Below are positions 1 through 6,943 of a DNA stretch of 7,202 bases, one piece after another. This stretch comes from Oscillospiraceae bacterium (lineage in GTDB: Bacteria; Bacillota; Clostridia; Oscillospirales; UBA929). Location of the stretch: assembly GCA_009777685.1 (NCBI GenBank), contig WRLJ01000074.1, forward strand, positions 1 to 7,202, in the 5' to 3' direction. The notes under the pieces were generated by a model that worked only from the letters and a program-made list of their open reading frames with translations, was not told the origin of the DNA and made no database searches. Position 1 is the stretch's first letter; the number at the start of each line of letters is the position of its first letter. A program made the translations under genes and the position numbers.

Positions 1-150
1 TCGCGGCGCGGCGGGGGGGGGGGGGGGGGCGGCCGCCCGGAAGGGGGTTGTGTTATGTGGCTGCCGCCCGGCGGGGCGGGGGGAGGAGGAGACGGGGCGG
101 CAGGAGGGGGACCCAGGGCGGCGGACCTCGCCCCGCCGCCCCGTGTCTGT
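1..150. other. G-rich, low-complexity region without a gene
   Basis: This stretch is almost entirely G and C, with many G runs on the + strand (around 13-29, 43-47, 75-86, 94-97 and 105-109). Frames are open here only because stop codons are rare in such DNA; the predicted peptides are Arg/Gly/Pro-rich and have no ribosome-binding site, so I call no gene. Several closely spaced G runs could form G-quadruplexes on the + strand. Composition changes abruptly to AT-rich promoter DNA at about 150. It may be genuine intergenic DNA or a sequencing or assembly artefact at a contig edge; the sequence alone does not decide. Confidence 0.6.
13..29 (+). repeat. Homopolymer of 17 G
   Basis: An uninterrupted run of 17 G lies about 150 nt upstream of the -35 box of the large gene. 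Such tracts can slip and cause phase variation, but this one is outside the promoter and outside any recognised reading frame. A poly-G artefact of two-colour sequencing at a contig end is an equally good explanation. Confidence 0.9.
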
Positions 151-154
151 GAAG

Positions 155-217
155 AATTTTATAAAATTTTTAATAAAAAGAATTGACAAATGCACGGTGC
201 GTGTTGTACATTATAAT
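155..217 (+). promoter_or_regulatory. Promoter of the large GH76-like gene
   Basis: A perfect -35 box TTGACA is at 183-188. Two -10 candidates follow: TACATT at 207-212 with an 18-nt spacer, and a perfect TATAAT at 212-217 with a 23-nt spacer, which is too long for a normal sigma-A promoter. The first is therefore more likely, despite its weaker match. An A/T-only block upstream (155-178), including the 14-nt palindrome AATTTTATAAAATT at 155-168, resembles an UP element. Transcription would start near 218-225, giving a leader of about 250 nt. Confidence 0.7.
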
Positions 218-470
218 CAATCGAGCTTCAACGCGTCCCGCCGTGCCATGCCGGTCAAGCGCCGGGAGCCGCGCAGGGCAGGGCCGCGTAAACTACATCC
301 AGAATCCTCCGCAGCACGGGCAGCAGCGGGCCATGAAACAGGCGTTTCTCTTTGGGGTCCGCTGTGCCGAAAACGAAGATAAGGAGAGGGTTGCCCATGA
401 ACACAGGCTGAGGCGTTTCCAACATCAACGAGGCTATAATAACCAATAATTTGTGAAAGGGGTTAACAAA
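218..470 (+). other. Long 5' leader of the large gene, no credible full gene
   Basis: About 250 nt separate the predicted transcription start from the ATG at 471. I recognise no riboswitch class. Short open frames on both strands in this stretch lack ribosome-binding sites or recognisable protein character. The one notable element is AAGGAGAGG (381-389) placed 7 nt before ATG at 397, which opens a frame of only four codons (M-N-T-G-stop, 397-411). A TATAAT at 435-440 has no matching -35 box. Confidence 0.5.
455..462 (+). promoter_or_regulatory. Ribosome-binding site that sets the start at 471
   Basis: GAAAGGGG lies 8 nt before ATG 471. The in-frame GTG at 453 lies upstream of this site and has no Shine-Dalgarno sequence of its own, and starting there would add six residues before the basic N-region of the signal peptide. 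ATG 471 is therefore the better start. Confidence 0.75.
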
Positions 471-3400
471 ATGAGGGCAAAACGATTTCTTTCTTTGGCG
501 CTGGCGGTGGCTCTGCTGATCCCCGCGGTCAGCCTGTCCCCGTCCTCCAAAGCCGCCGCGGCGGACCCGGTGTCTATTTTGGGCATTTGGGACTTCCGCA
601 ATGAAATAGACAACTGGAAAAGCTCCACCGACGATATGTTCACGGCTGAGCTTCAGGCGAAAGAGTTCAGCTCAAGAGCAGTTTTTCCGGTCCAGCAGAT
701 GGCCGACTATACCAAGCCCTTTGAAATCACGTTTAATGTGACCTACCCGTCTGACCCGGCATCCAAATCGAGGTTCTATATGGAGCTGACCGGTCCTGGC
801 TGGACGCCTATTTTAGCTGGGCATATAAGCGTACTTAACGATGTTCAGCTGCAGGTCCTTGCGGAGGAATGGTGGTCTGGCCAAGCTAATTGGTCCAGCT
901 CATTGTCCAGCAGAGCCTTCACGGTCCGCTTTACTTATGACGGTACGGACATGGCGCTTTTCGTCGGGACAGATGGCGCCTGGTCAGATCCGGTGGCTTT
1001 CCCCAATGTCAACATGAGCGATTTTTCTCAAATAGTGATTCAGATGGGAGAAGGACCCTCGGCCGATTTCTTCTCATTCTCCGATTTTTCCGTCCGCAAT
1101 ACCGGACTTGGAGCGGCGGTAGACTGGACGGCGATGGATACCAGCTATGCGTCCGGGTATAACAACACCGGCGTCGCCGCTTACGGCACTACGGACGGCG
1201 ACATTGTGATTGACTCGCAGGGACAAGCCAACAACGGCCCCCGCGCAAAGCTGGCTGAGACGCTGCCCGACGAGTATGAAATCACCTTTAACTTGGACCA
1301 TCTCGCGGCCTATAGAAATAACCACGCTGCCTTTCCCAAGGGCTCTTTCGCGCTGCTTCTGATGGATGCCAATGACGTGACGGTCGCCGAGCTGAACATG
1401 GACTATCAGCTCGACAGGCAGTTTTACCCCGGCACCGGGTTTGTCGGCGGCGCTTGGAAAACGCTGACGGAATGGCCTATGCAGGTCTCGCTCAAGCGTG
1501 AGGGAAGCGGCAACACCGTGACGGTTACGGTGCAAAACGTGAGCGGCGGTGCAGAAACAGTCACCTCCGCTACCATCACCAATTTGAACACGGTGACGCA
1601 GTTCGGAATCAAAGCGATTGGCGCAAGAATCGCGATCACCGGCATTGACGTCGAAGACCTGGCCCCGGCTGTGGTTTCGGGCTGGAATACGACAACGCCC
1701 GGCAGCGGCGTCGTTCGTGCGGAGGAGCCGGGTGTTAGTGGGGATTCCTATCCTCTTTCCGGGTCTACCTTTAACCTGACCGGCCGCCAAGCCTACACCG
1801 TGACCATCCCGCTGACAGGCGACGGCAACGGGCTGCGCGAGACGAGCGGAACGGCCGGGCGCGGCTTCGGCGCGCTCCTGACCGGCACGGCGGGCGGCGG
1901 ATTTGAAATTCCGTTTATGTTTGAACTGACGTCGGCGACGGCATACCAGCTGACCGCCGGAACGACGGAGGTTTTGGACGCGGGAAAAACCACGAACATT
2001 AATAATACTGCGTCCCTCTTCATGGAGATTACGCGGGCGCAGAGCAACCCGGACAAACTGATGGTGACGGTCAAGCAGACCGTCAGTGGGCGCGACATCG
2101 TCAGGATGCAGGCATGGACGCAGGAGCTGTCTAACATCAACAGCATCACCGGCGTCAGCCTCTATGCCAAAGGCTCCGGCAACATAGACTTCGCCGCGGG
2201 CAGGACCACAGAGTCACACCCGATTGTCGAGCCGGCGGAGACGGTCAGCGGCGCCGTTATCTGGGGCACCGACCCGGGCAAGGCGTCGAACTGGACCCCC
2301 ACCGTCGGCGCGAACGGTCTGCTCGGCATCACACTGTCCGGCAACACCGACACGCAGAATAAAGCATGGCTGATGGAACAGCTCGACGGGAACACATGGA
2401 CGGCGACCGTTTCCTTCAACCGTCTCAACAGCGGGCATCTCGCGTTTGCGCTGGCGGACACCGATGGCGCGGAGCGCGTTTTCACCCGTTTGCAATTTGA
2501 CAGCGGCCAGATGTACTACGGCATACAGATTAACCAAATCAGCGGGGGCTGGACCACGGTCGGCGATGCCTCTTGGTCGGGCCATACGTGGGTCAACCCG
2601 CCGTCCGGCAAGCTGACGCTCACCTTTACCCGCGTCAACGGGGGCAACGTCGTGGTGACAATCACCGGCGCGGGCGGCTTCCGCGTGCAGCAGACCCTCC
2701 CGGCGTCGACTTTCGGCGCGGAATTTGACGCCAGCAAAAGGCTGATGCTCATCGGCGAGCACAGCACAAACGCCGCCTTCACCGACGTGCAGGTGACCGG
2801 CGCGTTCACCCCGGGCATAAACCACGGGGCCGCGGCGGATACGGTGGTTGACCTCATGCTCGGCAAGTGGCTGGAAAACGCGGGAACGCCTACCGAGAGA
2901 ATCCGGTCAACATGGTGGGGCGTGCCCTGTGTGAATGGCGTTCACGGTAGTCCTGGCGGCGTGAGCTGTCGCGGAGGCTCCGGAGGCTGCGAAGGGAGTC
3001 CGTGGGAACGCGCGACGCTGCTGTTCGGGCTGGAGTCCTATCTGGAGCTTCTGCGTAAGGACGCGGCGGAAAATGCCGCTGAGATTACGCGGATTGAAAA
3101 CCTCTTCAAATCCGACGCGGCGCGCGTGGCAAACGGCAGCATATATGACCAAGCTAGGCTCAGACTAGCCGGCGACGCCAGATATAACACCGCTCATGAC
3201 GACAGCGGCTGGACGCTGCTGTGGCTGCTCAACCTGTACAAATACGCGGAACCGGCGGACCAAACGACCATTCTGGGAATAGCGCAGGATTTGTTCACCG
3301 ACTGCATAGCCAAGTTCTATGATGAAGCCACCGGCGGTATGTGGTACAGGCTTGACGACATCAACACCAAGCAGTATTACTCGCTGTACGCCTCCGCCAT

Positions 3401-6400
3401 CGCGCTGGGCGGTCTGGAACTCGACAGAATTAACAATGATACGGCCAACAGAGCGAACGCGAAGAAGATTTATGACGGCATACAGAAGCTGTTGGGCCGC
3501 CCGGACGGGCTGTACTGGGCAGACTGGGGCTTCGACGGGCCTAAAGGCAAGGAAAGGCCGTACGACATCCGCGACTTCGGCAGTGTCAGCTTCATTGCCG
3601 GCAATATGCTGATGGCCGCCCTGCACGTCCGCTTCGACGACCTCCCCAAAGCGAAAACCACCGCGAACGGCATCGCGGCTTACCAAAGCAGCAACGGCGG
3701 CTATATGAACGACCGCGACGCGTGGGCGAACGCGACGGGCCTGAGATGGTTCGTCCAAGAGGTCGTTCCGGCGCTGGACGCCAACGCGCGGGGGCTCCAC
3801 GCATCAATGTTTGACGCCACCGCCCGCGCCATTATGAGCAATGTGACGGCAAACAGCGCCAACCCCATCGAGGGGCTTTCCGCCGACTGGTATGTGCCGG
3901 GCGGCAAGGGGTCTTGGTGGAATTCCCTAACTGCATCAAGCCCCGAGTTCCCCGCGACCAATACCACAGAGAGTCTGATGGTCGGCGCGAACACCATGCA
4001 CTTTGTCGTGGCCGCGGCGCTGCTATTCGCGAACCCGAGCATAGAGACGCCGAGCGGGGGCAACTCCGCGCTGGCCGGTCTTGCGGTGGAGGACTTTAGC
4101 ATCACTCCGGCTTTTAACGCAAATATTCTCGCCTACTCCTTAATGAGCGAGCTGCCGGATACCATGAGCGAAATCCGCTTGACGGTCACGGCCGCCTCCC
4201 CTGCCGACGCGCTGATTACAGTGAACGGCACTCCGTTTGACAGCGGTGTCCCGAAGACAATCGCCGTTAGCAGCGGGGCAAACAACATAAACATTGTGGT
4301 GAAGAGCGGCGGGGCCACGCGCCTGTACACCCTGACGGCCACCCAGGCAACCCTTCCGCCTCCGCCTCCCCCGCCGCCGCCTCCTCCCCCGCCGCCCGAG
4401 CCGGAACCGGATGTACTCCTGAATGACGACGGCGTCGAGGGCGTCTGGGAAGAGGACACCTATGTGATTACCGTGACGTCCGATATGTTCCCGTCCGACG
4501 AGCCGCCTGAAACCCCTGATCCCGAAGACCCGGAAATTCCGTCCGGCGGCCTCTATTCGCAGGATCGCGGCATACCGCAGCAGTATATATACTCCAAGGT
4601 GGAGCCGCTCCTGCTGCGCCTGGATTCCGAGGATGTCGACGCATGGCCGGAGATGGAATTGCTGATTCATACGCCCTCCGGGATCACGGTCATCGGAACC
4701 GCGCATTTGCAGGCGCTCCGCGGCGACGAAGCCTCCAAAATTGAGATTCTTATATCCTCCGGAAGCCTGGTTCTCACCGTTCTGGAAGACGGCCAGCCCA
4801 TTTCCTGGCCGGAGGACATGCCGCCCATGCTGCTGGGCGTACCCTACGAACTGCAAAAAGGGCAGATGGGCGAACAGGTAGTGGCCTTCCGGCATGAGGA
4901 GGATGGGGAGAAAACATGGATTCCCAACTCCCGCTATATGAGCGGCTATGTGTTCCTGCTGGCCACCGAGAGCGGCCGCTATGACGCCGAACACCGGAAC
5001 GTATCGGATCTGCCGCGTGATTCAGCGTACTTAGCCGCGCGCGGTATCTGGGAAGGCATCGATTCCCCCGATCTGGACAGCACGGACCCTGTCGCCCGGG
5101 AAGAAAGCCTGGCCGCGCATCTCATTCTGTTTGGTCTTATGGCCGAGGGCGAGAATTTCCTCGACGCGGAGGAAGGAGCCTACTACGCGCCCTATCTGGC
5201 CGCGGCACGGGCGCTGGGCATCGTCGTCGGGAACGGGGAGGACCTGTTCGGCGTCGGGCTGGCTCTCAGCCATGAGCAGCTGATCACCATGCTGGCCAAC
5301 ACCCTGTCCAACGCGCTTCGGAATGAAGCGGCGGCGCCGTTAAGCGCACTGGACGGTATACCCGATTTGGATGAATTGGCGGAATACGCCCGGCAAAGGA
5401 CCGCTAATTTGATCGCCTCCGGTATGATACCCGCTAATCAGGCGCTGACCCCCAAGGCCCCGGTTACTTACGCCGACCTCGCGCAGTATTTGGCCGCCGC
5501 TTCCCGCACGGTCATCAGCGGCGTCAATACCGCCATATTCCCGGACCGGTCGGACGAATGGATCGGGGACGGGGAATGGATCCACGGCATCAGCAATCTG
5601 GGCGTTCCCACAGTCACATCCCGCATCAATCCCAGCGCAAGCCGCGCCTGGTATCACGACGGCCTTCCCAATGGGGAGTGGACTGTCCGCGCGACCATAG
5701 AGTATTTCGACACTGAATTCGATGCCCGGAGCGCTCGCCTCGCGTTCGGGAGCAAGAATCAAAGCGGGGGTTATGATCTAACCGGCATGTTCACGGTAAA
5801 CCGCGGCTTTGACGACAAAATTGAACTGCAGTTCCAGACCCTTTCCGGCGGCGTGTGGTCAGACCCCCCCTATCTGAGCGTCACGGACGAAGAAGTGCAG
5901 CCCGGCGAGATTCTGACCATGAGGCTTACCCGGAAGGCGGGCGCCAACACCATACTTGTCGAAATCACCGGCAATATGGGGTACGCCTTCTCGCAGGAAA
6001 CCGCCCCCATTCCGGCGGGAGAACTCGCGGCTCTGAGGGAAGTCGGCCTGGCCAATCATTTGAGCATCGTCCGCTTTTCCAATCTTTTTGCCGGCTCGCC
6101 GGAGGATGAGCTGGACTACCTTTGGGCCATCCCCACCATTCCCGTCGCCTCGGAGACCATAGAGCTGCCGCCTGAGCTGTATCAGCCGCGTGAGGCGGAC
6201 GCCATCCATCAGAGCGATTGGCCCCTGGGAGAGGCCGCCGGCTGGAGCTTTGACGGGGAATCGCTGGCCGTTGACACAAAAGGACGGGGTTCCGCCGGAC
6301 TGGTCTGGAATACGAAGGACAGATTCGGCAAGGGATTCTTCCTCCAGGCCAGCGCCGAGTTTACGGAATCGTATCACGAACACGAAATCCATGTCCTCCG

Positions 6401-6755
6401 CTTCTATCTCGCGGATGAAAATTACGGTCTCAGGACGATATTCACCATCAGACATTCTCCGAGCAACAATTCACTGCTGATCGAGTTCCAGGGATATATG
6501 AACGAGGTCTGGGCAACCTATATCGTCGCCAACGAATGGTTTGACGTCGGAGACCATGAGACCGTGACGTTCCTGATGACCCGGGACCCCGGAGAGAACA
6601 CGGTATCCATTACAGTCCTAACCGATCAAGGGTACCGCCGGACGATCACCTCCTCGGCAATCCCGCCTTCTTTCCTGAACACGATTCGTACCGTGGGGAT
6701 CACCGCGGAGGACTCCGCGTTCCGCGTTAGCGGCATCGTGATCGAAGATTTCTAG
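471..6755 (+). CDS. Large secreted modular GH76-like glycoside hydrolase with internal SLH-like repeats
   Basis: This 2094-residue protein begins with a signal peptide: a basic MRAKR start, a hydrophobic core at residues 6-22, and an Ala-rich likely cleavage site near 29-31. Domains in order are four divergent beta-sandwich modules (about 33-781), a GH76-like alpha/alpha-barrel (about 785-1185), a cadherin-like beta-sandwich (about 1199-1293), a Pro14 run (1296-1309) with an acidic linker, a short beta region (about 1365-1508), three degenerate SLH repeats (about 1511-1683), and two more beta-sandwich modules (about 1711-1880 and 1913-2094). GH76 enzymes cleave alpha-1,6-mannan backbones; the HDDSGW motif with D910-D911 matches their catalytic Asp pair. 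The protein should act outside the cell, perhaps held at the wall by the SLH-like part. It is transcribed alone, with its own promoter and a terminator at 6813. The frame is intact throughout. The catalytic assignment is motif-based, so another six-hairpin glycosidase family is possible; substrate is inferred. Confidence 0.9.
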   Translation: MRAKRFLSLALAVALLIPAVSLSPSSKAAAADPVSILGIWDFRNEIDNWKSSTDDMFTAELQAKEFSSRAVFPVQQMADYTKPFEITFNVTYPSDPASKSRFYMELTGPGWTPILAGHISVLNDVQLQVLAEEWWSGQANWSSSLSSRAFTVRFTYDGTDMALFVGTDGAWSDPVAFPNVNMSDFSQIVIQMGEGPSADFFSFSDFSVRNTGLGAAVDWTAMDTSYASGYNNTGVAAYGTTDGDIVIDSQGQANNGPRAKLAETLPDEYEITFNLDHLAAYRNNHAAFPKGSFALLLMDANDVTVAELNMDYQLDRQFYPGTGFVGGAWKTLTEWPMQVSLKREGSGNTVTVTVQNVSGGAETVTSATITNLNTVTQFGIKAIGARIAITGIDVEDLAPAVVSGWNTTTPGSGVVRAEEPGVSGDSYPLSGSTFNLTGRQAYTVTIPLTGDGNGLRETSGTAGRGFGALLTGTAGGGFEIPFMFELTSATAYQLTAGTTEVLDAGKTTNINNTASLFMEITRAQSNPDKLMVTVKQTVSGRDIVRMQAWTQELSNINSITGVSLYAKGSGNIDFAAGRTTESHPIVEPAETVSGAVIWGTDPGKASNWTPTVGANGLLGITLSGNTDTQNKAWLMEQLDGNTWTATVSFNRLNSGHLAFALADTDGAERVFTRLQFDSGQMYYGIQINQISGGWTTVGDASWSGHTWVNPPSGKLTLTFTRVNGGNVVVTITGAGGFRVQQTLPASTFGAEFDASKRLMLIGEHSTNAAFTDVQVTGAFTPGINHGAAADTVVDLMLGKWLENAGTPTERIRSTWWGVPCVNGVHGSPGGVSCRGGSGGCEGSPWERATLLFGLESYLELLRKDAAENAAEITRIENLFKSDAARVANGSIYDQARLRLAGDARYNTAHDDSGWTLLWLLNLYKYAEPADQTTILGIAQDLFTDCIAKFYDEATGGMWYRLDDINTKQYYSLYASAIALGGLELDRINNDTANRANAKKIYDGIQKLLGRPDGLYWADWGFDGPKGKERPYDIRDFGSVSFIAGNMLMAALHVRFDDLPKAKTTANGIAAYQSSNGGYMNDRDAWANATGLRWFVQEVVPALDANARGLHASMFDATARAIMSNVTANSANPIEGLSADWYVPGGKGSWWNSLTASSPEFPATNTTESLMVGANTMHFVVAAALLFANPSIETPSGGNSALAGLAVEDFSITPAFNANILAYSLMSELPDTMSEIRLTVTAASPADALITVNGTPFDSGVPKTIAVSSGANNINIVVKSGGATRLYTLTATQATLPPPPPPPPPPPPPPEPEPDVLLNDDGVEGVWEEDTYVITVTSDMFPSDEPPETPDPEDPEIPSGGLYSQDRGIPQQYIYSKVEPLLLRLDSEDVDAWPEMELLIHTPSGITVIGTAHLQALRGDEASKIEILISSGSLVLTVLEDGQPISWPEDMPPMLLGVPYELQKGQMGEQVVAFRHEEDGEKTWIPNSRYMSGYVFLLATESGRYDAEHRNVSDLPRDSAYLAARGIWEGIDSPDLDSTDPVAREESLAAHLILFGLMAEGENFLDAEEGAYYAPYLAAARALGIVVGNGEDLFGVGLALSHEQLITMLANTLSNALRNEAAAPLSALDGIPDLDELAEYARQRTANLIASGMIPANQALTPKAPVTYADLAQYLAAASRTVISGVNTAIFPDRSDEWIGDGEWIHGISNLGVPTVTSRINPSASRAWYHDGLPNGEWTVRATIEYFDTEFDARSARLAFGSKNQSGGYDLTGMFTVNRGFDDKIELQFQTLSGGVWSDPPYLSVTDEEVQPGEILTMRLTRKAGANTILVEITGNMGYAFSQETAPIPAGELAALREVGLANHLSIVRFSNLFAGSPEDELDYLWAIPTIPVASETIELPPELYQPREADAIHQSDWPLGEAAGWSFDGESLAVDTKGRGSAGLVWNTKDRFGKGFFLQASAEFTESYHEHEIHVLRFYLADENYGLRTIFTIRHSPSNNSLLIEFQGYMNEVWATYIVANEWFDVGDHETVTFLMTRDPGENTVSITVLTDQGYRRTITSSAIPPSFLNTIRTVGITAEDSAFRVSGIVIEDF
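567..2813 (+). other. Four N-terminal beta-sandwich (ConA/LamG-like) modules
   Basis: Residues about 33-781 divide into four units of roughly 180-190 residues. Each is rich in beta-type alternating sequence and carries a strand of the form hydrophobic-x-hydrophobic-T/K-R/Y-x-x-G, followed by a hydrophobic strand. Examples are FTVRFTYDGTDMALFV from residue 150, MQVSLKREGSGNTVTVTV from 337, LFMEITRAQSNPDKLMVTV from 516 and LTLTFTRVNGGNVVVTI from 715. The units tend to end in a short strand such as FSDFSVRN or ITGIDVEDL. Size and pattern suggest a concanavalin/laminin-G-like jelly roll, likely for glycan binding or spacing. The fold is inferred, since no diagnostic motif is visible. Confidence 0.55.
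2823..4025 (+). other. GH76-like catalytic domain
   Basis: Residues about 785-1185 are mostly helical with repeated aromatic/Gly motifs, as expected of an (alpha/alpha)6 barrel. The Asp pair D910-D911 in HDDSGW corresponds to the nucleophile and acid/base pair of GH76 alpha-1,6-mannanases (DDxxW). Further GH76-like landmarks are GGMWYR (955-960), the K967-QYYSLYASAIALGGLEL helix, KKIYDGI, DGLYWADW (1012-1019), and FIAGN (1041-1045) at the position of the family's YNQG-type motif. The domain contains all four cysteines of the protein: C820, C833 and C840 in a Gly-rich loop, and C945. Unsaturated-glucuronyl hydrolases (GH88/GH105) share the fold but usually lack the adjacent Asp pair. Confidence 0.72.
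4065..4349 (+). other. Cadherin-like beta-sandwich domain
   Basis: Residues about 1199-1293 fit the cadherin-like beta-sandwich family (PF12733 type) common in Bacillota surface proteins. The unit opens with LAGLAVEDFSITPAFNANIL-Y, has a central ITVNGTPF segment, then GANNINIVVKSGG and a closing RLYTLTATQA strand. It probably acts as a spacer between the enzyme and the wall-binding part. Confidence 0.8.
4356..4397 (+). repeat. Run of 14 prolines followed by acidic linker
   Basis: Fourteen consecutive Pro codons (residues 1296-1309) use CCG, CCT and CCC mixed, so the tract is not a pure nucleotide repeat and is less prone to slippage than a homopolymer. It is followed by EPEPD and a further Pro/Glu/Asp-rich linker to about residue 1355. 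It separates the catalytic half from the SLH-like half, as expected of a rigid spacer. Such a run would be expected to stall ribosomes without elongation factor P. Confidence 0.95.
5001..5519 (+). other. Three degenerate SLH repeats
   Basis: Residues about 1511-1683 hold three units with the SLH pattern of a short opening motif (VSDLP, FLDAEEG, IPDLDE), a first helix ending in Gly, and a second helix opened by the binding motif. At the position of the classical T-R-A-E motif, which binds pyruvylated wall polysaccharide, the three units show VAREE (R1543), LSHEQL (H1601) and VTYADL (Y1667). Only the first keeps the Arg. The region just upstream (about 1365-1508), with WIPNSRYMSGYVFLL, resembles the beta segment that often precedes SLH repeats in Bacillota proteins. 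Anchoring may be weak or of altered specificity. Confidence 0.7.
5601..6752 (+). other. Two C-terminal beta-sandwich modules
   Basis: Residues about 1711-1880 and 1913-2094 repeat the pattern of the N-terminal modules. The signature strands are LTMRLTRKAGANTILVEI from residue 1815 and VTFLMTRDPGENTVSITV from 2032. The last module ends the protein with RVSGIVIEDF, close to the ITGIDVEDL end of the second N-terminal module. Likely role is glycan binding or structure; the fold is inferred. Confidence 0.55.
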
Positions 6756-6786
6756 AAGACCGCATTCCCGGTAAAGACGGGGAAGC

Positions 6787-6803
6787 CTGAGGAGAGACCT
6801 CAG
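6787..6803 (+). other. Small hairpin between stop codon and terminator
   Basis: CTGAGG (6787-6792) and CCTCAG (6798-6803) form a perfect 6-bp stem with a 5-nt loop, without a following T run. It may protect the 3' end of the transcript, or be incidental. Confidence 0.35.
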
Positions 6804-6812
6804 ACCGCGGAC

Positions 6813-6848
6813 AAAGCCCCCTGTTGGCTTCGTCAACAGGGGGCTTTT
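6813..6848 (+). terminator. Rho-independent terminator of the large gene
   Basis: AAAGCCCCCTGTTG (6813-6826) is the exact reverse complement of CAACAGGGGGCTTT (6834-6847), giving a 14-bp stem with a 7-nt loop (GCTTCGT), then a short run of T ending at 6848. It lies 57 nt after the stop codon. The stem is strong although the T tract is short. It separates the large gene from the next one. Confidence 0.9.
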
Positions 6849-6887
6849 GAATTGCCCCTGGGGGGCCCGCTATAATTTTTCATATTT

Positions 6888-6930
6888 TTTTATAAAATGA
6901 GTTGACAAATTAAAGGGCTTGTGTTAGAAT
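6888..6930 (+). promoter_or_regulatory. Strong sigma-A promoter of the second secreted-protein gene
   Basis: A perfect -35 TTGACA (6902-6907) and a -10 TAGAAT (6925-6930, five of six matches) are separated by the ideal 17 nt. A TG at 6922-6923 gives an extended -10. The A/T-only block TTTTATAAAAT (6888-6898) sits just upstream as a likely UP element. The predicted start is near 6937. The block TTTTATAAAAT, the string TTGACAAAT and a GTGTT before the -10 are shared with the promoter near 183. Confidence 0.9.
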
Positions 6931-6943
6931 AATTCCACAGACC

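Noticed and set aside
435..440. TATAAT in the leader as a second promoter for the large gene
   Set aside because: No -35-like hexamer is found 16-18 nt upstream and there is no TG extension; a start there would fall at about the RBS.
255..446. Minus-strand frame of 63 codons in the leader, with a hydrophobic-looking peptide
   Set aside because: It would need a TTG start without a ribosome-binding site, and the sequence shows no recognisable family feature.
50..449. Plus-strand frames of 110 and 88 codons across the G-rich region and leader
   Set aside because: Their products are Arg/Gly-rich as expected from base composition, they span the promoter, and they have no ribosome-binding site.
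453..470. Upstream GTG start at 453 for the large gene
   Set aside because: It has no Shine-Dalgarno sequence in front of it, whereas GAAAGGGG is correctly placed for ATG 471, which also gives a normal signal peptide.
3165..3800. Long minus-strand open frame of 211 codons, and similar ones at 1074-1790, 2214-2825, 4140-4994 and 5859-6455
   Set aside because: They lie opposite an intact GC-rich gene whose domains are recognisable, they are Arg/Gly/Val-rich without coherent motifs, and they are typical shadow frames.
6847..6876. Possible extra promoter TTGAAT (6847-6852) - 18 nt - TATAAT (6871-6876)
   Set aside because: The -35 box is only a partial match and overlaps the terminator tail; the promoter at 6902-6930 is far better, so this is kept only as a weak possibility.
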